Below, in pieces: positions 1-4,627 of a stretch of DNA of 6,373 nucleotides (position 1 is its first letter; every line of letters begins with the position of its first letter). The stretch comes from Anaerolineales bacterium (GTDB taxonomy: Bacteria > Chloroflexota > Anaerolineae > Anaerolineales > Villigracilaceae), in assembly GCA_025056515.1 (NCBI GenBank), contig JANWWB010000163.1, forward strand, positions 1 through 6,373, given 5' to 3'. Made by a program: the position numbers and the translations under genes. The notes below the pieces were generated by a model. It was not told the origin of the DNA. It did not search any database and saw only the letters and a program-made list of their open reading frames with translations.

Positions 1-432
1 GCCATCATCGGCTTCAGCGATGTGACTACCCGCGCTCATATCTATCGCGCCATCCTGGAGGGACTGGCCTATGCCCTGCGGGAGGGCGCCGAGCGGACAG
101 AGAAACGCGCCGGGGTGAAGATCACCGAACTGCGTGTTGCCGGCGGCGGGAGTCAGTCCGAGGCGGCCATGCAGTTGACGGCGGACGTGTTCGGGCTGCC
201 GGCCTCGCGTCCGCACGTGTACGAGGCCTCGGGCCTGGGCGCAGCCATCGACGCGGCGGTCGGCGCGGGCGTGCACCCCGACTTCCCGACCGCCATTCGC
301 GCAATGACGCGCGTCCGCGACACCTTCGAACCGGACGCGAAAGTGCACGCACGCTACAATGAGTTATATCATGGCGTCTATAAGCAAATGTATAGGCGGT
401 TGAAGCCGCTGTATCAGAGAATGAAGAGATAA
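1..432 (+). CDS. FGGY-family carbohydrate kinase, C-terminal part (5' end outside window)
   Basis: The reading frame is open from base 1 to the TAA at 430-432 and gives 143 residues. A GTG at 22 is internal, not a start, because conserved family sequence begins before it (AIIGFSDV). The segment is the C-terminal actin-like domain of FGGY sugar kinases, which phosphorylate sugars or polyols with ATP in the cytoplasm. The helix HIYRAILEGLAYALREG is typical of the family. It is followed by the nucleotide-binding loop VAGGGSQSEA (bases about 133-165) and the segment EASGLGAAIDAAVGAG, both conserved in the family. The substrate (xylulose, glycerol, other) cannot be told from this part. The gene converges on the isomerase gene and ends in a shared hairpin. 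The first 350 bases are about 70-75% GC, far above the rest of the window, while the last 25 codons are AT-richer and use TTA, AGG and AGA. Family assignment is firm; the substrate is unknown. Confidence 0.9.
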   Translation, partial: AIIGFSDVTTRAHIYRAILEGLAYALREGAERTEKRAGVKITELRVAGGGSQSEAAMQLTADVFGLPASRPHVYEASGLGAAIDAAVGAGVHPDFPTAIRAMTRVRDTFEPDAKVHARYNELYHGVYKQMYRRLKPLYQRMKR

Positions 433-466
433 AAACTCCTGCGAGGCAACCGCCTGCAGGAGTTTT
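432..466. terminator. Bidirectional intrinsic terminator between convergent genes
   Basis: A perfect 11-bp inverted repeat, AAAACTCCTGC (432-442) and GCAGGAGTTTT (456-466), encloses a 13-nt loop. The loop can extend the stem with AGGC/GCCT (444-447 with 452-455) around AACC. The A-run on the left and the T-run on the right make it a U-tailed hairpin when read from either strand. It starts on the last base of the kinase stop codon and lies 6 bp from the isomerase stop codon, so it can end both transcripts. Confidence 0.85.
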
Positions 467-472
467 GTCAGC

Positions 473-1825
473 TTATGGTTGTGGAGTCGGAGATGGGGTT
501 AGGAGCCATTGCGCCTCGGCGGTCTTAGCCTGTGACTGATATGTGGGTGCATAGGCTGTTTGGGTGGCAAACATATTCGTGAAGGCTTGTTGCAAAGTCG
601 GTTCGGTGGGGATGAAAGTCTGCCACTGCTTGTTACGAACAATCTTGGCCGCAGCGCGTTGTTCTGCCAACCAGGTGTTGAAGGCCGCGTTTACAGCTTG
701 TTGATATTCGCTCTCTGTCAGAGGACGGTTTTCGTGTCCTAAAACTTGGATAATGTGATACCCGTAGACGGACTTGACCGGTTCGCTGATTTCGCCGACC
801 TTGAGGCTGAAAGCGGCTTCTTCAAATTCTGGGACCATCTTTCCTCGTGCAAACCAGCCGAGGTCACCGCCTTTTTCTTTGGAGCCCGGGTCTTGGGAAT
901 ACAGTGAGGCCAAGCGTCCCCAATCTCCGCCAGCCCTCAGCAGCGTAAGGACGGTGTTCGCTGTGGCTTCATCTGAGACCAGGATATGACGCGCCCAAAC
1001 TTGCTCGCTTTCATGTGGCACATTGGCTGTGACTTGTGCCTTGACTCGCTCAGTGTATAGGCCGTATTCAAAGAAAATGCGTCGGAACATTTCTTCATCC
1101 ATGCCCCACTGTTTATAGTAGGCCAGGCCCTCCTGGTAGAGGCTGAGGAAACTTTCCTCTGTTAGAGGCGTGGCTGTGGGAGCCGGCGTGCGTGTGGGGG
1201 CAGAGGTTGGGGTTGGCCCGCGAGTGGGTGTGGCGGTGGGGAGGGAGGTTGGCGTGGCTGTGATCAGGGCAAGTTGAGTCGCCGAGAGGGTAGAGTACTG
1301 TAAAGGTGTAGCAGATGCTGTTGGCGTCGGTCTTCCTTGGGGGAAGTACCCGTAGGCTTGCTGGATAGCTTGTTCAATCTCTTGCTCGGTGACGACAATG
1401 CCGTTCTTTTGGGCGTATTGCTTGACCAAAAGGTCGTTTTCGATTTGCTGTAAAACTTTTTCTGCGAACCCTTGCGTGTCGCTGAGTTGACTGCTGAGGC
1501 TCAAGAGAGTTTGGTCTTGATTGGGGTCACCGCCGAACATGGAGACGAATTGATAATATTGCATAAATTGGTTAATCGTCTCTTGGCGATTGACTTTGAC
1601 TCGCACTTGAAATTCGCGCACCGAAACACTTTCGCCGTTGACTGTAGTGATGGGTTTATAGTTGAGTAGAAGCGTCTCGTTGAGGATACCGTAGAGAATA
1701 GAGAGAAAGACGACACTCAGGATAGCGGCACTGACAATGGTGATGATGCGGGTGAGTCTTTTTTCTCGTTCAATACGAGCCAGGTGTTTCTTGGTGATGC
1801 TTTTCGTAGCCTTACGATTTGCCAT
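473..1825 (-). CDS. Membrane-anchored parvulin-type peptidyl-prolyl cis-trans isomerase (PpiC/SurA-like foldase)
   Basis: The 450-residue protein starts with a basic cytoplasmic tail (1-25), followed by one hydrophobic segment at about 27-48 that acts as an uncleaved signal anchor. Residues 60-160 form a helical SurA_N-like chaperone region ([12 protein letters not shown], then [10 protein letters not shown]). A Pro/Thr-rich linker follows at 166-220. The parvulin rotamase domain spans about 275-364, with ARHILV (279-284), the segment [14 protein letters not shown] (312-325), [14 protein letters not shown] and GYHIIQV (355-361). The family catalyses proline isomerisation and helps fold exported proteins outside the membrane. 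The tail ends in a second short Pro/Thr stretch (TPSPTPQP). I see no cysteine. The ATG start has GAGG 6 nt upstream, and a 12-bp hairpin lies just before that. It follows rpsR in the same direction, 75 bp away, and may be cotranscribed or attenuated. The fold is clear; whether it works mainly as isomerase or chaperone is inferred. Confidence 0.9.
   Translation of the reverse strand: MANRKATKSITKKHLARIEREKRLTRIITIVSAAILSVVFLSILYGILNETLLLNYKPITTVNGESVSVREFQVRVKVNRQETINQFMQYYQFVSMFGGDPNQDQTLLSLSSQLSDTQGFAEKVLQQIENDLLVKQYAQKNGIVVTEQEIEQAIQQAYGYFPQGRPTPTASATPLQYSTLSATQLALITATPTSLPTATPTRGPTPTSAPTRTPAPTATPLTEESFLSLYQEGLAYYKQWGMDEEMFRRIFFEYGLYTERVKAQVTANVPHESEQVWARHILVSDEATANTVLTLLRAGGDWGRLASLYSQDPGSKEKGGDLGWFARGKMVPEFEEAAFSLKVGEISEPVKSVYGYHIIQVLGHENRPLTESEYQQAVNAAFNTWLAEQRAAAKIVRNKQWQTFIPTEPTLQQAFTNMFATQTAYAPTYQSQAKTAEAQWLLTPSPTPQP
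1166..1330 (-). repeat. Low-complexity Pro/Thr/Ala/Ser coding tract in the isomerase gene
   Basis: This stretch encodes residues 166-220 of the isomerase, with repeated TPT, TPTA, APT and PTP units. The + strand reads as irregular GTGGG/GTTGG/GCGTG units. The densest part (about 1166-1260) encodes [16 protein letters not shown] and then [13 protein letters not shown]. It is a degenerate protein-level repeat, not a perfect DNA tandem repeat. It probably forms an extended, flexible extracellular linker between the N-terminal helical region and the rotamase domain. Confidence 0.8.
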
Positions 1826-1840
1826 ATCAGCCTCATTGTG

Positions 1841-1874
1841 CGGAAGACAGGAGAGGGGTGATTCCTGTCTTCCG
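1841..1874 (-). promoter_or_regulatory. 12-bp hairpin between rpsR and the isomerase gene
   Basis: The perfect arms CGGAAGACAGGA (1841-1852) and TCCTGTCTTCCG (1863-1874) enclose a 10-nt loop. In the minus-strand transcript the hairpin lies 27-60 nt past the rpsR stop codon and ends 15 nt before the isomerase ATG, right against its GAGG ribosome-binding site. No U-tract follows, so it is not a standard intrinsic terminator. It could be a processing or stability element, a weak attenuator, or a structure limiting translation of the isomerase. The loop holds CCTC, which could pair with the GAGG, but only over 4 bp. The structure is certain; the role is inferred. Confidence 0.6.
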
Positions 1875-1900
1875 CCGAGAATGCTTGCAGGGGAGGAGAA

Positions 1901-2173
1901 TTATTCTTCGTCTGTGCTGCACACAAAGGGAAGCAAGGCTAAGTGGCGCGCACGTTTGATGTGAACCGCCAGCTGACGCTGATGTTTGGCGCAAGTGCCT
2001 GTCTGACGCCGCGGGCGGATTTTGCCTTCTTCTGTGATATAGCGGCGCAAGATGTCAACTTGTTTGTAATCAATCACCAAATGTTTTTCAGCACAGAATT
2101 GACAAATTTTAGGACGCACAAAATAACGGCGTTCCTGAGCTTGTTCGGTAGTTCGTTCAATCGGTTGTTCCAT
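1901..2173 (-). CDS. rpsR: 30S ribosomal protein S18, cysteine-containing form
   Basis: The 90-residue product carries the S18 core: [19 protein letters not shown] (34-52), [15 protein letters not shown] (54-68) and [12 protein letters not shown] (72-83). S18 binds the 30S platform as a heterodimer with S6, whose gene lies in the same cluster. Cysteines at 24, 27 and 61 (CQFC, then TGTC) are where the zinc-binding 'C+' versions of S18 carry theirs; a fourth is at 85. The N-terminus is about 15 residues longer than in E. coli S18 (75 aa). The ATG start is preceded by AGAAGGTGA (2181-2189) at a suitable distance. It lies 60 bp after ssb. In many bacteria rplI (L9) follows rpsR, but here the next gene is the isomerase. 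Confidence 0.96.
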   Translation of the reverse strand: MEQPIERTTEQAQERRYFVRPKICQFCAEKHLVIDYKQVDILRRYITEEGKIRPRRQTGTCAKHQRQLAVHIKRARHLALLPFVCSTDEE

Positions 2174-2194
2174 ACTTTCTTCACCTTCTTTGGT

Positions 2195-2206
2195 AAGAGC
2201 GCTCTT
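2195..2206. repeat. 12-bp perfect palindrome in the ssb-rpsR gap
   Basis: AAGAGCGCTCTT is fully self-complementary and lies about 22 bp upstream of the rpsR start codon. In RNA it cannot close without a loop, but a nearby alternative, AGCGC/GCGCT (2198-2202 with 2210-2214, 7-nt loop), can form a small hairpin in the minus-strand transcript just ahead of the rpsR ribosome-binding site. No U-tract follows. Function is unknown and chance is possible. Confidence 0.35.
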
Positions 2207-2233
2207 TTGGCGCTTGTAGATACGTACTTACTA

Positions 2234-2656
2234 CTAAAATGGGAATTCGTCTTCTTCTTCGTCAGGAAGCGCTTCGGCCTCTGTGACGACTTCGTCATCG
2301 GCAGTGGTGCTGGCGGCTTCGCGACGTTCGCCCAACATCATCATTTCCGAAGCAACAACTTCTACTGTTGTATGTTTGACGCCTTCTTTGTCTTCCCAGC
2401 GGCGAGTTTGCAAGCGCCCTTCAATGTAAACCTGTTGACCTTTGTTCAGGTACTGTTTGCAAATTTCGGCCAGGTTGCCCCAGGCCACAATGTTGAACCA
2501 CTCGGTTTCGGTATGACGTTCGCCGTTGGCGCTGTTCCAGCTGCGATTGGTAGCAACGGTGAACGTGGTGACAGGTCGTCCGGAGGGAGTATAGCGCATT
2601 TCCGGCTCACGTCCGACATGCCCGATAAGCATGACCTTATTCAAACCTCTACTCAT
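2234..2656 (-). CDS. ssb: Single-stranded DNA-binding protein
   Basis: The 140-residue protein has an OB-fold domain at about 4-108: LNKVMLIGHVGREPEMRYTP, FTVATNRSW, TEWFNIVAWGNLAEICKQYL, KGQQVYIEGRLQTRRW and TTVEVVASEM. Aromatic residues typical of base stacking are W40, W53, F54, W59 and W87. A short tail (109-140) ends in the acidic tip DEEEDEFPF, the conserved docking signal for repair and replication proteins. SSB coats single-stranded DNA as a tetramer during replication, recombination and repair. The ATG start has GGGAGGT 4 nt upstream. The gene lies 31 bp after rpsF and 60 bp before rpsR, the widespread rpsF-ssb-rpsR order. It ends with three in-frame stop codons in a row (TAG, TAG, TAA; 2236 down to 2228). 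Confidence 0.97.
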   Translation of the reverse strand: MSRGLNKVMLIGHVGREPEMRYTPSGRPVTTFTVATNRSWNSANGERHTETEWFNIVAWGNLAEICKQYLNKGQQVYIEGRLQTRRWEDKEGVKHTTVEVVASEMMMLGERREAASTTADDEVVTEAEALPDEEEDEFPF

Positions 2657-2687
2657 GACAACCTCCCAGGGCAGATACTACGAATTC

Positions 2688-2972
2688 CTAATCCACAACA
2701 GTCAGCAAGTAGCGAATCACCGGTTCGAGATAGCGCAAGTTTTGCTCGAGTATCGGCGCGGCGCTAGCCGGAAGACTCATGTTCAGGAGAACGTAGTGGC
2801 CTTCCTTTTGTTTGCGGATAGGGTAGGCTAGGGCTTTACGCCCCCAAAACTCTACCTTATCTGCAGTACCTCCGGATTCGCCGATCCAGCCCTTCACCTT
2901 TTCCACGATGCCGGCAACAGCAGCCTCGTCATGGTCAGGGTGGATAACACATACCAGTTCGTACTTTCGCAT
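2688..2972 (-). CDS. rpsF: 30S ribosomal protein S6
   Basis: The product is 94 residues and starts MRKYELVCVIHPD, as expected for S6. It carries the family signature WGRKALAYPIRKQKEGHYVL (43-62) and the C-terminal strand/helix LEQNLRYLEPVIRYLLTV. The frame stays open upstream to 3053 with another ATG, but the start at 2972 is preferred. It matches the S6 N-terminus and has a near-perfect Shine-Dalgarno, and the upstream 27 codons fall in the leader hairpin. S6 pairs with S18 on the 30S platform. In other bacteria the S6:S18 complex binds a structure in the rpsF leader to control its own synthesis. It is the first gene of the rpsF-ssb-rpsR cluster. Confidence 0.97.
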   Translation of the reverse strand: MRKYELVCVIHPDHDEAAVAGIVEKVKGWIGESGGTADKVEFWGRKALAYPIRKQKEGHYVLLNMSLPASAAPILEQNLRYLEPVIRYLLTVVD

Positions 2973-2977
2973 TGGGG

Positions 2978-2988
2978 TCACCTCCTTT
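2978..2988 (-). promoter_or_regulatory. Strong ribosome-binding site that fixes the rpsF start
   Basis: On the minus strand AAAGGAGGTGA ends 5 nt before the ATG at 2972, with the GGAGG core 8 nt away. This is close to a perfect complement of the 16S rRNA 3' end. It decides for the 94-residue S6 start over the longer open frame and fits a highly expressed ribosomal gene. Confidence 0.9.
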
Positions 2989-2999
2989 CCTCGGGATAT

Positions 3000-3034
3000 G
3001 CCCCCGGTCATCTGCCGTAGGCCAAGCCGGGGGC
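3000..3034 (-). promoter_or_regulatory. Leader hairpin of rpsF, candidate S6:S18 autoregulatory element
   Basis: The arms GCCCCCGG (minus strand, 3034-3027) and CCGGGGGC (3007-3000) form an 8-bp all-G/C stem with a 19-nt loop. The loop could fold further through GCC-TAC-GGC. The stem ends 11 nt before the rpsF Shine-Dalgarno and no U-tract follows, so it is placed to affect translation, not to terminate. Leaders bound by the S6:S18 complex are known upstream of rpsF in many bacteria. Position and strength fit such an element, but I cannot confirm the family consensus by eye. Confidence 0.5.
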
Positions 3035-3077
3035 GGAAAGACGCTGCGCGCATAGGCCAGCGTAAGGAACGGGCGCT

Positions 3078-3106
3078 ATTTTACGCTAAAACGCGTTTTT
3101 TGTGCA
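3078..3106 (-). promoter_or_regulatory. Candidate sigma-70-type promoter for the rpsF-ssb-rpsR cluster
   Basis: On the minus strand the -35 hexamer TGCACA (3106-3101, 4 of 6 matches) and the -10 hexamer TAAAAT (3083-3078, 5 of 6) are 17 bp apart. The predicted start is near 3071, giving a leader of about 100 nt that holds the hairpin and the strong ribosome-binding site. The spacer contains the 12-bp palindrome AAAACGCGTTTT (3088-3099). A 7-bp inverted repeat, AGCGTAA/TTACGCT (3059-3065 and 3081-3087), straddles the -10 and start region and could be an operator. Confidence 0.5.
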
Positions 3107-3164
3107 GGGCAAACAACATTCCGATTTGCAGTCAATCGCCTGAAGTCGAAACTCCCTCCCATGC

Positions 3165-4226
3165 TCATCTGCGTACGTAAATCGGGTTGCTGAAGATCCA
3201 GCCGCGTTTGCGACCGAGGAAATGGCGATACACTTCAACGCGATAGATGCCCGTTTCTTCCGTAATATGGGAGAGGGCTAGCCCATGGACTGTGCGAATG
3301 ACTTTCCCATCTTTGAGCAGCCGAATTTCCGCGGCTGAAGGCACTTTGACTTGTAGGGTGATTGCTTTTTCGACTTGGATGTCATCACCCATCCAGGCGT
3401 TTTGTTCCTGTCCCTGGGCCGTGAAGGAGAAGCCGCGCGTGGGAGCGGGCAAATCATATCCGATGAAGCAATGACCGGCGGCCAGGGCGCGGTAAATCAT
3501 CCGTTTATCTTCCTCAAGATTGCCAAGCAAAGGATGGGGAACGAGCAGGTGTGTGTTGATTGCTGAAAAATGGTACTCATAAGGGAAGATCACGCGATGG
3601 AGAGGGCCAAGCGACATCCGACGAGCGTGAGCATCTGACCCTCCAACAGCGACCACTTTTTGACCCGAGGCAAGCAAGCGATCCCAGAGCGCAAGTGTTT
3701 GAGGCAGAGGTCCGCGGGCAATTGCTTCGGGGAAATAGGCATAGAACAAACCGTCCAGTTTGCCGCGCACGATGCTTTTAAGTTCGCTGAATCCGTTCCA
3801 AAGTTCGATGCCGGTGTAGCCGCGCACTTCCCAATTGACCCAGGAAATGTCCTCTTCCCCAAAGGCAGGGAGGGGAGGATCAATCGGATGAGCGATGAAG
3901 CTTAAACCACCGGCGGCACGTACGGCTTGGATGAGCGTCTGTGGGTCGTCGGCAAAAGTGGCGAGTTCACGCTCCGCTCCGAAAACGAGCAAGTGATTCT
4001 TTTGCGGGTCGCGGTCTTGGTCGTGAATTTCTTCGCCGCATAAGAGTAGAACGCGGCGGCGTCCATTCCGGTAGTACTTTTCTACTCCCTGTACCCACAC
4101 GTTGTGGTCGGAAACGAGTAAGACGTCGACCTCGGTCTTAAGGGCAGCTTGGGCCAGATCGGCGTGCAGGCCAGAACCATCTGAATAGCAGGTGTGCATG
4201 TGGAGGTTAAGGATGAGCTCGTACAT
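3165..4226 (-). CDS. PHP-domain metallohydrolase, CehA/McbA-like
   Basis: The 353-residue protein has an N-terminal PHP domain with the metal ligands in order: H9 and H11 (LHMHTCYSDG, with D16), D40-H41 (SDHN), E65 (GEE), H78, H113 (AHP), E141 (ELWN) and D198/H200 (GGSDAH). This set forms a multinuclear metal centre that hydrolyses phosphate or other esters. The C-terminal 90 residues (about 262-353; VKVPSAAEIRLLKDGKVIR, GIYRVEVYR, IFSNPIYV) look like the beta-rich extension seen in CehA/McbA-type PHP proteins. No signal peptide is present, so it is probably cytoplasmic. The true substrate is unknown; the carbaryl hydrolase CehA only names the family. The ATG start keeps H9, but only a weak GGAAAG lies 10 nt upstream, so translation may be modest. 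It is divergent from secG (109 bp apart), and no clear promoter of its own is visible in that gap. No terminator separates it from rpsF, so read-through into the ribosomal cluster is possible. Confidence 0.88.
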   Translation of the reverse strand: MYELILNLHMHTCYSDGSGLHADLAQAALKTEVDVLLVSDHNVWVQGVEKYYRNGRRRVLLLCGEEIHDQDRDPQKNHLLVFGAERELATFADDPQTLIQAVRAAGGLSFIAHPIDPPLPAFGEEDISWVNWEVRGYTGIELWNGFSELKSIVRGKLDGLFYAYFPEAIARGPLPQTLALWDRLLASGQKVVAVGGSDAHARRMSLGPLHRVIFPYEYHFSAINTHLLVPHPLLGNLEEDKRMIYRALAAGHCFIGYDLPAPTRGFSFTAQGQEQNAWMGDDIQVEKAITLQVKVPSAAEIRLLKDGKVIRTVHGLALSHITEETGIYRVEVYRHFLGRKRGWIFSNPIYVRR

Positions 4227-4276
4227 AGTACCGAGGCTTTCCAGAGGTGGTGTGAATTTGGCTTTGTGAGAAACGT

Positions 4277-4306
4277 TTGACGGTTTTCTTGCTTCACAGG
4301 TATAAT
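4277..4306 (+). promoter_or_regulatory. Near-consensus sigma-70-type promoter of secG
   Basis: TTGACG (4277-4282, 5 of 6 matches) and a perfect TATAAT (4301-4306) are separated by 18 bp. The predicted start is near 4313, leaving a leader of about 23 nt with GGAGG (4325-4329) 6 nt before the secG ATG. This is the clearest promoter in the window. Confidence 0.85.
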
Positions 4307-4335
4307 CTAACGGCTACATTTTCTGGAGGCTGTAG

Positions 4336-4563
4336 ATGAAAACCATTCTGGATATTAGTTTGATTTTAACATCAATTGCCTTGATTTTTACGATCGTGTT
4401 ACAAAGCAAAGGAGCCGGCTTGGGCGGATTGACCGGCAGCGATAGCGGCGGCATTTTCACGGCACGGCGTGGTATTGAGCGTACTCTGTTTCGCCTGACC
4501 ATTATCTTTAGCGTGGTCTTCTTTGGGTTGGCGATTGCTTCGATTGTACTGACAGCACGTTGA
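4336..4563 (+). CDS. secG: Preprotein translocase subunit SecG
   Basis: The 75-residue protein has two transmembrane segments, at about 3-22 and 50-73. They are joined by the typical SecG loop LQSKGAGLGGLTGSDSGGIF, then TARRGIERTLFRLT. The size is normal for the family. SecG joins SecY and SecE in the inner-membrane translocon and stimulates SecA-driven export, the route the neighbouring binding protein and isomerase would use. The start is fixed by GGAGG 6 nt upstream and by a near-consensus promoter just before it. A terminator-like hairpin begins 7 nt after the stop codon, so secG may be transcribed largely alone. Confidence 0.95.
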   Translation: MKTILDISLILTSIALIFTIVLQSKGAGLGGLTGSDSGGIFTARRGIERTLFRLTIIFSVVFFGLAIASIVLTAR

Positions 4564-4569
4564 TGCAGG

Positions 4570-4623
4570 AGAAGGCCCCGGTCTATTTTCTGGTCGTGGC
4601 CGGTGAATGGCCTTCTTTGTTTT
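4570..4623 (+). terminator. Probable intrinsic terminator of secG, overlapping the next gene's start region
   Basis: AGAAGGCC (4570-4577) pairs with GGCCTTCT (4609-4616), and an inner CCGG/CCGG pair (4578-4581 with 4600-4603) can extend the stem. The tract TTTGTTTT (4616-4623) follows at once. This has the form of a rho-independent terminator, though the loop is long. The right arm covers the ATG at 4607, and the T-tract ends 4 bp before the ATG at 4628. The binding-protein gene would then need read-through or its own promoter. A weak candidate is TTGATG (4560-4565) and TATTTT (4584-4589), 18 bp apart. Confidence 0.6.
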
Positions 4624-4627
4624 CCCT

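Noticed and set aside
1166..1330. G/T-rich stretch as a CRISPR array, minisatellite or structured non-coding repeat
   Set aside because: Units are irregular, there are no spacers, and the stretch is in frame as a Pro/Thr linker of the isomerase.
1943..2767. Open frame of 274 codons on the + strand across rpsR, ssb and the end of rpsF
   Set aside because: It is antisense to three well-recognised genes, and its translation is rich in Phe and Cys with no recognisable domain. It is a shadow of their codon bias.
3008..3026. CCTACGG in the rpsF leader loop, which resembles a conserved 16S rRNA segment
   Set aside because: The match is only about 7 bases, and that 16S segment is not the S6:S18 binding region, so I treat it as chance.
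2973..3053. N-terminal extension of S6 from the upstream ATG at 3053
   Set aside because: The added 27 residues do not resemble S6 and fall in the leader hairpin. The internal ATG has the near-perfect ribosome-binding site and the standard S6 N-terminus.
3122..3138. CGATT/AATCG hairpin downstream of the PHP gene as a terminator
   Set aside because: The stem is only 5 bp and the following bases are a mixed G/T stretch, not a proper U-tract.
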